A model generated the notes under the pieces. It saw nothing but the letters and a program-made list of their open reading frames with translations. It was not told the DNA's origin and did no database searches. This document shows positions 24,783 through 33,398 of a stretch of 47,205 nt of DNA, piece after piece. Every line of letters begins with the position of its first letter. The first letter of the stretch is position 1. Made by a program: the position numbers and the translations under genes. Source of the stretch: JAUUZT01 sp964654015. Lineage in GTDB: Bacteria > Chloroflexota > Dehalococcoidia > GIF9 > AB-539-J10. Location: NCBI GenBank assembly GCA_964654015.1, contig CAZZHQ010000011.1:1-47205 (forward strand), written 5' to 3'.

Positions 24783-25328
24783 ATGGCTGCTGAATTGCAA
24801 GAGAAGTATTTAACAGAGATAGTTCCTATGCTAAAAGAAAGGTTGGGGTATAGTAACCCGATGAGGTTGCCCCGACTAGATAAAATCGTAGTCAGCATAG
24901 GCTTGGGTGAAGCAATACAAACCCCAAAAGTTCTTGAGGCAGCAGAGAAAGATCTGGCTGCGATTACAGGGCAGCACCCGGTGATTACAAGGGCAAAGAA
25001 ATCCATCGCGGCGTTTAAGTTAAGAGAAGGCATGCCTATTGGGCTTATGGTGACAATACGTGGTAAACGGATGTATGAATTCTACAGCAAACTGGTTGAT
25101 GTAGTGTTGCCGCGTTTCCGAGACTTTCGAGGTGTCTCAGTGGACTCATTTGACAGTCAGGGTAATTATAGTCTGGGGATTAAGGAACAACTTGTTTTCC
25201 CTGAGATTGATTACGATAAGGTAGATAAAGTTCGCGGGTTACAAATAACAATAGTTACCACGGCTCCAAACAACGAGGAGGCTAGATGTCTGCTGGAGCT
25301 CATGGGGATGCCGTTCAGGAGAGAATAA
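24783..25328 (+). CDS. rplE: 50S ribosomal protein L5
   Basis: The 181-residue L5 has the conserved blocks MRLPRLDKIVVSIGLGEA, TRAKKSIAAFKLREG and YSLGIKEQLVFPEIDYD. It binds 5S rRNA and contacts the P-site tRNA. Length and order (rplX-rplE-rpsN) are standard for the spc cluster. Confidence 0.97.
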   Translation: MAAELQEKYLTEIVPMLKERLGYSNPMRLPRLDKIVVSIGLGEAIQTPKVLEAAEKDLAAITGQHPVITRAKKSIAAFKLREGMPIGLMVTIRGKRMYEFYSKLVDVVLPRFRDFRGVSVDSFDSQGNYSLGIKEQLVFPEIDYDKVDKVRGLQITIVTTAPNNEEARCLLELMGMPFRRE

Positions 25329-25329
25329 A

Positions 25330-25515
25330 ATGGCTAAAAAATCTAAGATTGCCAAGTCGAATAGACCACCTAAATTCTTAGTACAACAGCGCAACCGTTG
25401 CCGGTTGTGTGGTCGACCGCGTGGTTTTATGCGTAGGTTTGGGTTATGTCGCATTTGTTTTAGAGAGCTCGCAGTAACAGGGCAGATCCCTGGAGTAAGA
25501 AAGTCGAGCTGGTGA
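25330..25515 (+). CDS. rpsN: 30S ribosomal protein S14, zinc form (type Z)
   Basis: The 61-residue S14 has C24-x2-C27 and C40-x2-C43, the zinc-binding form, about 40 residues shorter than the cysteine-free E. coli type. The C-terminus ends in GQIPGVRKSSW, as usual. It lies one base after rplE. A zinc-free paralog, common in other bacteria, is not in this window. Confidence 0.97.
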   Translation: MAKKSKIAKSNRPPKFLVQQRNRCRLCGRPRGFMRRFGLCRICFRELAVTGQIPGVRKSSW

Positions 25516-25524
25516 GGAGTTTAG

Positions 25525-25920
25525 ATGACAATAACTGATCCGATTGCTGATATGTTGACCAGAATCCGTAACGCGGTTGTGGCAGGCCATGAAGAGGTAC
25601 CAGTGCCCGCGTCCCGTACGAAGCTCTCAATTGGGCGTATTTTAAAAGAAGAGGGATTCATTAAGGATTATGAGATCATCAAGGGCAAAACACAACAGGT
25701 TATCAAGATATATCTAAAATACATAGATGGACAGCCCGCCTTGCTGGGATTGGAAAGGGTAAGCAAACCTAGTTTGCGGGTATATCATCAAAAAGGTGAA
25801 ATCCCACGTGTGTATGGTGGGCTAGGTATTGCTATCGTGTCTACGTCTAAAGGTATTATGACAGGGCAAAAAGCATGGCGGGGAGGGATTGGCGGGGAGG
25901 TTCTTTGCTATGTATGGTAG
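25525..25920 (+). CDS. rpsH: 30S ribosomal protein S8
   Basis: The 131-residue S8 begins MTITDPIADMLTRIRNA and ends with the family block GIAIVSTSKGIMTGQKAWR followed by GGEVLCYVW. It binds 16S helix 21 and in E. coli also represses the spc operon. It lies nine bases after rpsN. Confidence 0.97.
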   Translation: MTITDPIADMLTRIRNAVVAGHEEVPVPASRTKLSIGRILKEEGFIKDYEIIKGKTQQVIKIYLKYIDGQPALLGLERVSKPSLRVYHQKGEIPRVYGGLGIAIVSTSKGIMTGQKAWRGGIGGEVLCYVW

Positions 25921-25934
25921 GTTAGGAGGAATGG

Positions 25935-26483
25935 ATGTCTAGAGTTGGTTTGTCGCCTATTTCTGTACCTCAAGGAGTTGAGGTGGCATTTGAAGGCAAT
26001 GAGGTAGTAGTGAGGAAAGATAATAAAGAACTGCGTCGTTCTTTCTCTCCAGCTACGCCAATAGAATTAAAGGACGGACAGTTGCTGGTAACTAGAGCTA
26101 GTAATATTAGGACACATCGCGCGTTACATGGACTTACACGCGCCCTTTTAGCCAATATGGTTGAAGGGGTAAATAAGGGTTTTGAGCGTGTATTGGAAAT
26201 TAAGGGTGTGGGATACAATGCGAGTCAAGAGGGAGACAAGCTCAAGCTACAAGTTGGCTTTAGTCATATTGTCGAAGTCCCTCTTCCTAGTGGCGTTAAA
26301 GCCGTTGTTGAAAGGAATAACCTGATTCACATTCAGGGTATTGATAAGGAAATCGTGGGTGAGATAGCAGCGAAGATTCGTGCTATACGACCAGCTGATC
26401 CGTATAAAGGGAAGGGTATTAAGTACGCTGAAGAACGATTACGTCTTAAACCAGGTAAGGCTGGTAAAGCAGCTAAAGGATAA
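25935..26483 (+). CDS. rplF: 50S ribosomal protein L6
   Basis: The 182-residue L6 has the two repeated domains of the family. The C-terminal signature is RPADPYKGKGIKYAEERLRLK, near residues 153-173. It lies at the base of the L7/L12 stalk near the sarcin-ricin loop. The start follows rpsH by 14 bases, with TAGGAGG upstream. Confidence 0.97.
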   Translation: MSRVGLSPISVPQGVEVAFEGNEVVVRKDNKELRRSFSPATPIELKDGQLLVTRASNIRTHRALHGLTRALLANMVEGVNKGFERVLEIKGVGYNASQEGDKLKLQVGFSHIVEVPLPSGVKAVVERNNLIHIQGIDKEIVGEIAAKIRAIRPADPYKGKGIKYAEERLRLKPGKAGKAAKG

Positions 26484-26491
26484 AAATAGTT

Positions 26492-26857
26492 ATGGCTAAG
26501 AAAAATTCAACATTTGCCAGGAAAGTGCGGCACCAAAGGGTGAGGAAAAAGGTGTCCGGTACATCTGTTCGACCTCGGTTGTGTGTTTTCCGCAGCCTGA
26601 ATCATATTTACGCTCAAATCATTGATGATTCTATAGGCCAGACCTTGGTTTCAGCAGGAACCTTAGATTCTCAGCTAATAGGAAACGTTGAAAAACTGAA
26701 TAAGACCAAAAACTCTGAGATTGTAGGTTCGTCAATTGCCAGAAAGGCTTTGGATAAAGGAATAAAGACAGTGGTCTTTGATCGAGGGGGTTACATGTAT
26801 CATGGGAGGGTAAAAGCTCTTGCGGAAAGCGCCCGCAAAGAAGGACTGACGTTCTAA
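26492..26857 (+). CDS. rplR: 50S ribosomal protein L18
   Basis: The 121-residue L18 has a basic N-terminus, the 5S-rRNA-binding block RPRLCVFRSLNHIYAQIIDD and the C-terminal segment KTVVFDRGGYMYHGRVKALAE. It delivers 5S rRNA to the 50S subunit together with L5. It lies eight bases after rplF. A 35-base gap with no signal separates it from rpsE. Confidence 0.96.
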   Translation: MAKKNSTFARKVRHQRVRKKVSGTSVRPRLCVFRSLNHIYAQIIDDSIGQTLVSAGTLDSQLIGNVEKLNKTKNSEIVGSSIARKALDKGIKTVVFDRGGYMYHGRVKALAESARKEGLTF

Positions 26858-26892
26858 ATGATGTATATTGTGAGTGAAATGAGGGCTACCGT

Positions 26893-27417
26893 ATGAAAGC
26901 AGTTACTAGGGTGATTGGGAAACAATCTAAAATCGATGCTTCAGAGATGGAGCTCAATGAAAAATTGTTGTCTATTGATCGGGTGACCAAGGTGGTTAAA
27001 GGAGGAAGAAGGCTACATTTTAGAGCTCTAGTGATAGTTGGAGACCAGAATGGACATGTAGGAGTGGGGCTAGCTAAAGCGTCTGGTGTGCCTGAAGCTA
27101 TACATAAAGCCAGTGCTGCAGGGCGAAGGGAACTGATTGAAGTTCCTATTAAAAAAACGACCATACCACATGAAATTCTGGCTAAGTTCGGAGCATCAAA
27201 GATTTTAATGAGACCAGCAGTTCCTGGAAAAGGAATGATTGCTAGCAATACTGTTCGTGCTGTGCTTGAGATGGCAGGTATAAAAGACATCGTTAGCAAG
27301 TCGTTGGGTAGTTCCAATAAAATTAACGTAGCCAGAGCGACGGTGCTTGGGCTCGCCAATTTAAAGAAGGAAATTAAAACAGCTATTGAAAGTTTAGAAG
27401 AAGGTGAAGTGGAGTGA
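26893..27417 (+). CDS. rpsE: 30S ribosomal protein S5
   Basis: The 174-residue S5 has the double-stranded RNA-binding fold with VTKVVKGGRRLHFRALVIVG, and the C-terminal fold with GMIASNTVRAVLEMAGIKDI and KSLGSSNKINVARAT. It contributes to translational accuracy. The stop overlaps the rplO start by four bases, so no room remains for rpmD (L30), which normally sits here. Confidence 0.97.
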   Translation: MKAVTRVIGKQSKIDASEMELNEKLLSIDRVTKVVKGGRRLHFRALVIVGDQNGHVGVGLAKASGVPEAIHKASAAGRRELIEVPIKKTTIPHEILAKFGASKILMRPAVPGKGMIASNTVRAVLEMAGIKDIVSKSLGSSNKINVARATVLGLANLKKEIKTAIESLEEGEVE

Positions 27418-27857
27418 GACAGAACGAGTTGAAACCGCCCTTGGGCTCTAAACATAATCGAAAGCAGGTGGGACGGGGAGATGGTAGTGGACATGGGACC
27501 TACTCGGGGAGGGGTTGTAACGGACAGAAGTCTCGCGCTGGTGGAGGTGTACGGCTTGGGTTCGAAGGTGGGCAGTTACCATTAATACAAAAGTTACCGA
27601 GGAAGAGGGGGTTTACGAATATATTTAGGGTTAAATATGATACCGTTAACGTTGGGGAGTTGGAAATATTCCCTGAAGCTGCTGAAATTGATGTTCAGAA
27701 GTTATGTCAGGCGGGATTGGTTCGTTCGATTAAGCAACCGGTAAAAATACTCGGTGACGGGGAGCTTCATCATTCGTTGGTTGTTAAAGCTAAAAAATTC
27801 TCTAGTACTGCGGAAAAAAAGATACTGGCCGCGGGGGGAAAAGTAGAGAGGATTTAG
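27414..27857 (+). CDS. rplO: 50S ribosomal protein L15
   Basis: The 147-residue L15 has the glycine-rich N-terminal region (KQVGRGDGSGHGTYSGRG, residues about 17-34) and the block GFEGGQLPLIQKLPRKRGF. It is a late-assembly 50S protein. The GTG start overlaps the rpsE stop (GTGA). secY begins one base after its stop. Confidence 0.96.
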   Translation: MRQNELKPPLGSKHNRKQVGRGDGSGHGTYSGRGCNGQKSRAGGGVRLGFEGGQLPLIQKLPRKRGFTNIFRVKYDTVNVGELEIFPEAAEIDVQKLCQAGLVRSIKQPVKILGDGELHHSLVVKAKKFSSTAEKKILAAGGKVERI

Positions 27858-27858
27858 T

Positions 27859-29175
27859 ATGCAGAATAGGGAAAAGCATTCGCGCCTGTTTCAGGCGATG
27901 AAAGACCTGGTAGCCTTGCCAGATTTAAGACGCAAGCTGATATTTACATTTGCAATCTTGGTTATCTTCCGTTTTCTGGTGCATGTTCCATTACCCGGTG
28001 TGGATACAGAGGCCTTAAGCAAGCTATTTGAACAGAATCAGCTTTTAGGTATGCTTAACCTCTTCAGCGGTGGCGCCATGAAAAATTTCAGCATTGCTGC
28101 CCTGGGCGTTTACCCTTATATTACTACCTCAATAATTATGCAATTACTGGTTCCTGTTATTCCTGCTCTTCAACGTATTGCGCAGGAAGGTGAAGCAGGT
28201 AAACGCAGGATAAATAAAATAACACATCTGGTCATGGTGCCTATGGCCGCTATCGCTGGATACGGGCAAGTGACTTTACTACGTAGCCAGGGCGCCATTG
28301 AATATCTTGACCCATTGGTGACCATTGTGGTGGTTGCATCGCTAACCACTGGCACAGTATTACTTATCTGGTTAGGCGAACTGATTACCGAGAGAGGTAT
28401 TGGAAATGGTATATCAATAATCATATTTGGTGGTATCGTAGCCAGCTTGCCGGATATGATAGGTCGTGGTTTCGTGGCTAAGGAAGACCCGTTTGGATTG
28501 ATTGTGTTTATAGTTCTTGGATTGGTTACTTTGGTGGCTGTTGTTGCGTTCATTGAGGCTCATCGGCGTATTCCTGTGCAATATGCTCGAAGTAGTTTTC
28601 GTGGAGGCAGAATGTACCGGCAATCGGGGTCAACTTTTATTCCTTTGAGAGTGAACACAGCAGGAATGATTCCACTTATATTTGCTCTTGCCTTGATGCA
28701 GTTTCCCAGCTTGGTAGCCAGTTATTTTATGAGTCCGAGTGGGCAGAATACCAACTTATGGAATAGTATTTACAATATTTTTAATTCTGGGGCTAGTCTT
28801 CCTATAGGGCTGGTCTACTGGGGTTTGTATTTCTTGCTAGTGTTGGGTTTTACCTTCTTTTATACCATGGTTATATTTGAACAAATGGATTTACCTAAAA
28901 CCCTGCAACAGCAGGGAGGGTTTATTCCTGGCGTACGACCAGGAAAGACTACAGCAGAGTACTTAAATAATGTTATCAAACATCTAACCTTTGGTGGAGC
29001 GCTTTTTCTGGGTGCAATCGCTGTCATGCCGTTCTTTGCCAGAGAAATAACAGGTGTCACGGTATTGACAATCTCTAGCACTGCAATCCTTATCGCAGTT
29101 GGAGTCGCACTGGATACAATGAAGCAACTTGAGTCTCAACTAACTATGCGCCGATATGATGGTTTCTTGAAGTGA
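27859..29175 (+). CDS. secY: protein translocase subunit SecY
   Basis: The 438-residue protein has the ten membrane segments of the SecYEG channel. Typical blocks are the plug-region FSGGAMKNFSIAALGVYPYI, the GIGNGISIIIFGGIV segment, and the C-terminal loop GFIPGVRPGKTTAEYL that contacts SecA or the ribosome. It lies one base after rplO, the usual place in spc clusters, and is followed by adk. Confidence 0.97.
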   Translation: MQNREKHSRLFQAMKDLVALPDLRRKLIFTFAILVIFRFLVHVPLPGVDTEALSKLFEQNQLLGMLNLFSGGAMKNFSIAALGVYPYITTSIIMQLLVPVIPALQRIAQEGEAGKRRINKITHLVMVPMAAIAGYGQVTLLRSQGAIEYLDPLVTIVVVASLTTGTVLLIWLGELITERGIGNGISIIIFGGIVASLPDMIGRGFVAKEDPFGLIVFIVLGLVTLVAVVAFIEAHRRIPVQYARSSFRGGRMYRQSGSTFIPLRVNTAGMIPLIFALALMQFPSLVASYFMSPSGQNTNLWNSIYNIFNSGASLPIGLVYWGLYFLLVLGFTFFYTMVIFEQMDLPKTLQQQGGFIPGVRPGKTTAEYLNNVIKHLTFGGALFLGAIAVMPFFAREITGVTVLTISSTAILIAVGVALDTMKQLESQLTMRRYDGFLK

Positions 29176-29189
29176 GGTGAGGGGGGAAG

Positions 29190-29831
29190 ATGCATATTAT
29201 ATTGTTGGGTGCTCCAGGGGCAGGAAAGGGTACTCAGGCGGACATAATACACCGCAGTATGGATTTGACTCATATTGCTTCTGGGAACCTGTTTCGGGAA
29301 TTCATAGATAAAAAAACTGAGTTAGGACTACTGGCGAAGAGTTATATAGAGAAAGGAACTCTGGTTCCAGATGGAATAGTAATAAAGATGATTTTACAAA
29401 GGATAAGCGAGCCTGACTGTAGTGCAGGATGGATACTTGAAGGCTTTCCCAGGACTTTGCAACAGGCAGAGGCGCTGGATCAGGTGTTGGCAGAACAGGG
29501 GAAAGATGTAAATAAAACAATATATGTTGAGGTTCCTGAAGATGAACTGGTGAGGCGGCTCAGTGGACGTTTGATTTGTAAAAAATGCCAGGCACCTTAT
29601 CATATACAAAGTTCTCCACCTGAGGTGACAAATAAATGTGATAAATGCGGTGGAGAATTGTATCAGCGATTGGATGATAATGAGCAGACTGTGAAGGAAA
29701 GGCTGAAAGTATTTAAAGAGTTGACGATTCCTATATTAGGTTACTACAAGGAGCAGGATAAATTAGTTACAGTAAAAGGTAATCAAGGAATACAGGAAGT
29801 TGCTGAAAAGATACTTTCCATGTTAGTGTAG
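29190..29831 (+). CDS. adk: adenylate kinase, zinc-lid form
   Basis: The 213-residue enzyme interconverts ATP plus AMP and two ADP. The P-loop is GAPGAGKGTQ (residues 7-16), with the AMP-binding block IASGNLFRE and GFPRTLQQAEAL. The lid is the long form with CKKC and CDKC, a four-cysteine zinc site found in many Gram-positive and thermophilic adenylate kinases. It lies 14 bases after secY, with GAGGGGGGAAG as a ribosome-binding site. Confidence 0.97.
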   Translation: MHIILLGAPGAGKGTQADIIHRSMDLTHIASGNLFREFIDKKTELGLLAKSYIEKGTLVPDGIVIKMILQRISEPDCSAGWILEGFPRTLQQAEALDQVLAEQGKDVNKTIYVEVPEDELVRRLSGRLICKKCQAPYHIQSSPPEVTNKCDKCGGELYQRLDDNEQTVKERLKVFKELTIPILGYYKEQDKLVTVKGNQGIQEVAEKILSMLV

Positions 29832-29839
29832 CAAGAGAT

Positions 29840-30583
29840 ATGGTGATTATTAAGTCTTCTATGGAGATAGCCGTGATGCGGCAATGCGGCAAGATATTAG
29901 CGGGTATTTTAGATAAATTAAGAGAGGAAACCAGGGCAGGGGTTAAGACGTGTCAGCTTGATACTATTATGGCAGAAGAGGCGAAAAAGCGTGGTGTTAT
30001 CCCCTCGTTTAAGGGTTATCATGGTTTCCCCGCTAATCTATGTGTTTCTGTTAATGATGAGATAGTACATGGTATTCCTGGCGAGCGTATGATAGAAGAA
30101 GGAGATATCGTTTCTTTGGATGCAGGAGTTGTATATAAAGGGTTTCATACAGATTCAGCTATTACTGTTGCTGTGGGGAAGATAACTGAAAAAGCCAGAG
30201 AACTTATTGAGGTTACAGAGGCTGGTTTGGAGGCGGGTATTGGACAGGCTCGTAGTGGTGGCCATGTTAGGGATATTTCGGCAGCAGTACAAGATTATGT
30301 CGAGTCAAAAGGGTTTACAGTGGTTAGAGAATATACGGGGCATGGGATAGGAAGGAACTTGCACGAGGATCCACAGGTACCAAATTTTGCATATGAGGAA
30401 GGCCCATTATTGCGGACAGGTATGGTCTTGGCCATTGAACCCATGGTCAATGCTGGTGATTGGCATACTAGAGTTAGTGATGATAATTGGAAGGTGTTGA
30501 CTTCTGATGGAAGTCTTTCTGCCCATTTTGAACATACAGTTGCCATTAGCGATGAAGGAGCTGAAGTACTCACCTGTTCTTAG
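29840..30583 (+). CDS. map: methionine aminopeptidase, type I
   Basis: The 247-residue enzyme removes the initiator methionine from nascent proteins. Metal ligands are visible as D in VSLDAGVVYKGFHTDSA (two aspartates), the histidine in GHGIGRNLHEDP, and glutamates in AIEPMVNAG and the C-terminal region near FEHTVAIS. It lies eight bases after adk and five before infA, the common adk-map-infA order. Confidence 0.97.
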   Translation: MVIIKSSMEIAVMRQCGKILAGILDKLREETRAGVKTCQLDTIMAEEAKKRGVIPSFKGYHGFPANLCVSVNDEIVHGIPGERMIEEGDIVSLDAGVVYKGFHTDSAITVAVGKITEKARELIEVTEAGLEAGIGQARSGGHVRDISAAVQDYVESKGFTVVREYTGHGIGRNLHEDPQVPNFAYEEGPLLRTGMVLAIEPMVNAGDWHTRVSDDNWKVLTSDGSLSAHFEHTVAISDEGAEVLTCS

Positions 30584-30588
30584 GAGCT

Positions 30589-30807
30589 ATGGTAAAAAAA
30601 GAGAAAATAGAAATCGAAGGAAAGGTAACGTTGTGTTTACCTAATACGATGTTTCGTGTTGAATTGGCCAACGGCCATATGGTCTTGGCCCATATTTCAG
30701 GCAGAATGAGAAAGCATTATATCAAAATACTTCCTGGAGACAGAGTGTTGGTTGAACTTTCTCCCTATGATTTAGGTCGAGGGAGAGTTACTTATCGTTT
30801 AAAATAG
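30589..30807 (+). CDS. infA: translation initiation factor IF-1
   Basis: The 72-residue protein is a single OB fold with the family block IEIEGKVTLCLPNTMFRVEL and the segment GRMRKHYIKILPGDRVLVEL, ending RGRVTYRLK. It occupies the A site during initiation. TAGGAG lies just upstream of the ATG. A 65-base gap with a promoter follows. Confidence 0.97.
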   Translation: MVKKEKIEIEGKVTLCLPNTMFRVELANGHMVLAHISGRMRKHYIKILPGDRVLVELSPYDLGRGRVTYRLK

Positions 30808-30812
30808 TGTTT

Positions 30813-30842
30813 TTGACATCAAAGTTAGATAAGTTATATCAT
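30813..30842 (+). promoter_or_regulatory. internal promoter before rpmJ and the alpha-operon genes
   Basis: TTGACA at 30813-30818 is perfect. It is followed either by TATATC after 16 bases or by TATCAT after 18 bases. It lies in the widest gap of this part of the cluster, 31 bases before the rpmJ ATG, and could give extra expression of rpmJ, rpsM, rpsK, rpsD, rpoA and rplQ. Confidence 0.6.
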
Positions 30843-30872
30843 TTAAAGATTTTAGTTCAGGAGTTAACAATA

Positions 30873-30986
30873 ATGAAAGTAGGAGCTTCAGTTAAGCGTC
30901 GTTGTAATAAATGTATGATTGTGAAAAGAAAAGGGGTTGTTAGAGTTATTTGTGACAACCCAAGACATAAACAGAGGCAGGGGTAA
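30873..30986 (+). CDS. rpmJ: 50S ribosomal protein L36, zinc form
   Basis: This 37-residue protein begins MKVGASVKRRCNKC and has the zinc ligands C11, C14, C27 and H32 of the C+ form of L36. It is the smallest common 50S protein and stabilises 23S rRNA folding. CAGGAG precedes the ATG. It lies between infA and rpsM, the standard place. Confidence 0.96.
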   Translation: MKVGASVKRRCNKCMIVKRKGVVRVICDNPRHKQRQG

Positions 30987-30992
30987 TAGAGT

Positions 30993-31382
30993 ATGATACG
31001 TATAGCGGGAATAGACCTTCCTCAAAATAAACCAATCAGAGTAGCGTTATTACATATATATGGCATCGGAATTACAGGAAGTCGGCAGATTTTAGCCGCT
31101 GCCGGTGTTGATGCTGGCATCAGAGTAAAGGATCTCAATGATACGGATGTGACTAATATTCGTAACATCATCACTAACCAATACCAGGTGGAAGGAGATT
31201 TACGGAGAGAGGTCCAGTTTAACATCAAGCGGCTTATCGAGATAGGCTGTATACGTGGAACAAGGCATCGTATGAATCTGCCTGTCCGTGGACAAAATAC
31301 GCAAACTAATGCCCGTACGAGAAAAGGGTCACGTAAGACAGTTGCAGGTCGGGGACAGAAGCGAGGAGCAACTAAGAAATAG
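30993..31382 (+). CDS. rpsM: 30S ribosomal protein S13
   Basis: The 129-residue S13 begins MIRIAGIDLPQNKPIRVAL and has the conserved block HRMNLPVRGQNTQTNARTRK and a basic C-terminal tail reaching toward the P-site tRNA. It forms bridges to the 50S subunit. It lies six bases after rpmJ and 16 before rpsK. Confidence 0.97.
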   Translation: MIRIAGIDLPQNKPIRVALLHIYGIGITGSRQILAAAGVDAGIRVKDLNDTDVTNIRNIITNQYQVEGDLRREVQFNIKRLIEIGCIRGTRHRMNLPVRGQNTQTNARTRKGSRKTVAGRGQKRGATKK

Positions 31383-31398
31383 AGAGGTTGTAGGAGTA

Positions 31399-31791
31399 AT
31401 GCCAAAGAAAAAAAAGAGTGTTAAGGCAAGAAGAGTACGTAAGGGGATTGTTGAAGGCAGGGCCTATATCCAGTCCACCTTTAATAACACCGTAATTACT
31501 ATCGCTGACAAGGGGGGCAATGTAATATCCTGGGGTAGTTCAGGGTCTGCTGGATTTAAGGGTTCCAGAAAAGGTACTCCTTATGCGGCTGGATTGGCTG
31601 CTCAAGGAGCGGCGCGGCGAGCTATAGGAGATGGCTTACGACGAGTTGAGGTCTATATCAAGGGTCCTGGCAGTGGGAGGGAAGCTGCTATTCGTGCTTT
31701 AGAAGCTGCGGGGATCACTGTTACCGGCATTAGAGATGTAACCCCTATTCCACATAATGGTTGTCGCCCTCGTGGAAGGAGAAGAGTGTAG
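31399..31791 (+). CDS. rpsK: 30S ribosomal protein S11
   Basis: The 130-residue S11 starts MPKKKKSVKARRVRKG and has the blocks YIQSTFNNTVITIADKGGN and VYIKGPGSGREAAIRAL, ending in PIPHNGCRPRGRRRV. It lies on the platform near the mRNA exit. The start at 31399 is preceded by TAGGAG; a longer in-frame extension back to 31288 overlaps rpsM and is not used. Confidence 0.97.
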   Translation: MPKKKKSVKARRVRKGIVEGRAYIQSTFNNTVITIADKGGNVISWGSSGSAGFKGSRKGTPYAAGLAAQGAARRAIGDGLRRVEVYIKGPGSGREAAIRALEAAGITVTGIRDVTPIPHNGCRPRGRRRV

Positions 31792-31792
31792 T

Positions 31793-32422
31793 ATGGGACG
31801 TTATACTGGACCAAAGTGTCATTTATGCCGTTATTTAAACGAGAAGCTTGTGCTTAAGGGTGAGAGATGCTCTAGCCCTAAGTGTCCTATAGAGAAAAAG
31901 AATGCATCGTCCCGAGGACGTTTTCAGGGCAGGGCGCCTAAAATATCAGATCGTGGACTGCAACTAAGAGCGAAACAGAAGGTCAGATTTAGCTATGGAA
32001 TGTTGGAACGGCAGTTCCGTAAGTTCTTCGCTGAGGCAACCAGAGCGAATGGCAATACAGGCGAAAACTTTTATGTTCTACTTGAGAGGCGTCTGGATAA
32101 TGTTGTTTATCGTCTGGGTTTTGGGGACTCTCGTTCTCAGGCAAGGCAAATAACCAATCATAATCATATACTGGTTAATGGGAGCAAGGTAAATATTCCT
32201 TCTTTCCTGGTTAAGTCTGGTGATGTAATAACTTGGTGTCCGAGTAGCAAGAAAACTGAACTCTATAAGACCGTTGTGGAGAAAGTTAAAGCAAAAGCTA
32301 TTGCTGGTTGGCTGAGCCTTGACGAAGAAAAAATGGAAGGTGCTGTTTTAGCATTACCTGCTGAGGGTGATTTTGAGGCTAAATATGATATGGCATCTAT
32401 CATTGAATACTATTCAAGGTAA
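31793..32422 (+). CDS. rpsD: 30S ribosomal protein S4, zinc (C+) form
   Basis: The 209-residue S4 begins MGRYTGPKCHLCRYL and carries C9, C12, C26 and C31, the zinc-binding arrangement of the C+ form. The S4 RNA-binding domain follows, with LERRLDNVVYRLGFGDSRSQ near residues 97-116. S4 nucleates 30S assembly and affects accuracy. It starts one base after the rpsK stop; an extension to 31757 inside rpsK is rejected. Confidence 0.97.
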   Translation: MGRYTGPKCHLCRYLNEKLVLKGERCSSPKCPIEKKNASSRGRFQGRAPKISDRGLQLRAKQKVRFSYGMLERQFRKFFAEATRANGNTGENFYVLLERRLDNVVYRLGFGDSRSQARQITNHNHILVNGSKVNIPSFLVKSGDVITWCPSSKKTELYKTVVEKVKAKAIAGWLSLDEEKMEGAVLALPAEGDFEAKYDMASIIEYYSR

Positions 32423-32438
32423 GTAAGAGGAGGTTTTT

Positions 32439-33398
32439 TTGTTAGCTGATTTGTTAGTACCAGATATCAAATGCACGGAGACTGCTGGTAATTATGGGCG
32501 TTTTGTTGTTGAACCTCTAGAGAAGGGAGTTGGTGTGACTCTGGGTAATGCCCTGCGTCGCGTACTACTTAGTTCTCTGCCTGGTGCTGCAGTTACGTGG
32601 ATTCTAATTGACGGGATTCAACATGAATTTTGTTGTATTCCTAATTTGAAAGAGGACGTTATAGAGTTTATCCTGAATGTTAAAGAATTAAGGCTAAAGC
32701 CACTTTCTGATGAACCAGGAAAACAACTTGTTCTTGATGTGGCAGGGGAAGGGGAAATATGCGCTGCTGATATCAAGCCTTCGATTGACTTCGAAATTGC
32801 CAATCCTGAACTTCATTTAGCTTCGTTAGATTCGGCTGATGCTAAATTTTATGTCGTGTTTAATGTTGAATTGGGCAGAGGTTATATTCCAGGCAAATCA
32901 AGTGAGGGGTTACCTGTAGGAGCTCTACCAGTTGATGCTATCTTTACTCCAATACACAAAGTTAACTTCTCTGTAGTTCCAATATCACCAGGTGAAGAGA
33001 GGAGCTCAGAAAGGCTTATTTTAGAGGTATGGACTGATAACACTATCTCTCCGAGAGAGGCAGTCAGACAAAGTGCTAATGTGTTAATCAATCAATTTAA
33101 ACCTTTCATGGAGTTAGAGATAGCAGCTACAGAGGGAGTGGGAAGTCTTGGAAGAGCTTCTTCAATACCAGCAGAGAAATACAATAAACCTATTGAAGAG
33201 CTTAGTTTATCAGTTCGCGCTTTTAATAGCCTGAGAAGGGGTGGCGTTACAAATATAGGGCAGCTTATAGAGATTGCTAAAGATGGGTTGCCTCCTCTGC
33301 CTGGGCTTGGAGCAAAATCCAGGGGGGAAGTGGAAGATGTTTTGGCGGAATTGGGTTGTGCGGTTCCGGTTAATACTAAGAAGAAGGAAAAAGAATGA
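32439..33398 (+). CDS. rpoA: RNA polymerase alpha subunit
   Basis: The 319-residue protein has the N-terminal dimerisation domain (about 1-235, with GRFVVEPLEKGVGVTLGNAL) and the C-terminal DNA-binding domain (about 250-310). The latter keeps the UP-element residues in LSLSVRAFNSLRRGGV, with the arginine and asparagine matching E. coli R265 and N268. The start is TTG with GAGGAGGT upstream. The stop overlaps rplQ as ATGA. Confidence 0.97.
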   Translation: MLADLLVPDIKCTETAGNYGRFVVEPLEKGVGVTLGNALRRVLLSSLPGAAVTWILIDGIQHEFCCIPNLKEDVIEFILNVKELRLKPLSDEPGKQLVLDVAGEGEICAADIKPSIDFEIANPELHLASLDSADAKFYVVFNVELGRGYIPGKSSEGLPVGALPVDAIFTPIHKVNFSVVPISPGEERSSERLILEVWTDNTISPREAVRQSANVLINQFKPFMELEIAATEGVGSLGRASSIPAEKYNKPIEELSLSVRAFNSLRRGGVTNIGQLIEIAKDGLPPLPGLGAKSRGEVEDVLAELGCAVPVNTKKKEKE

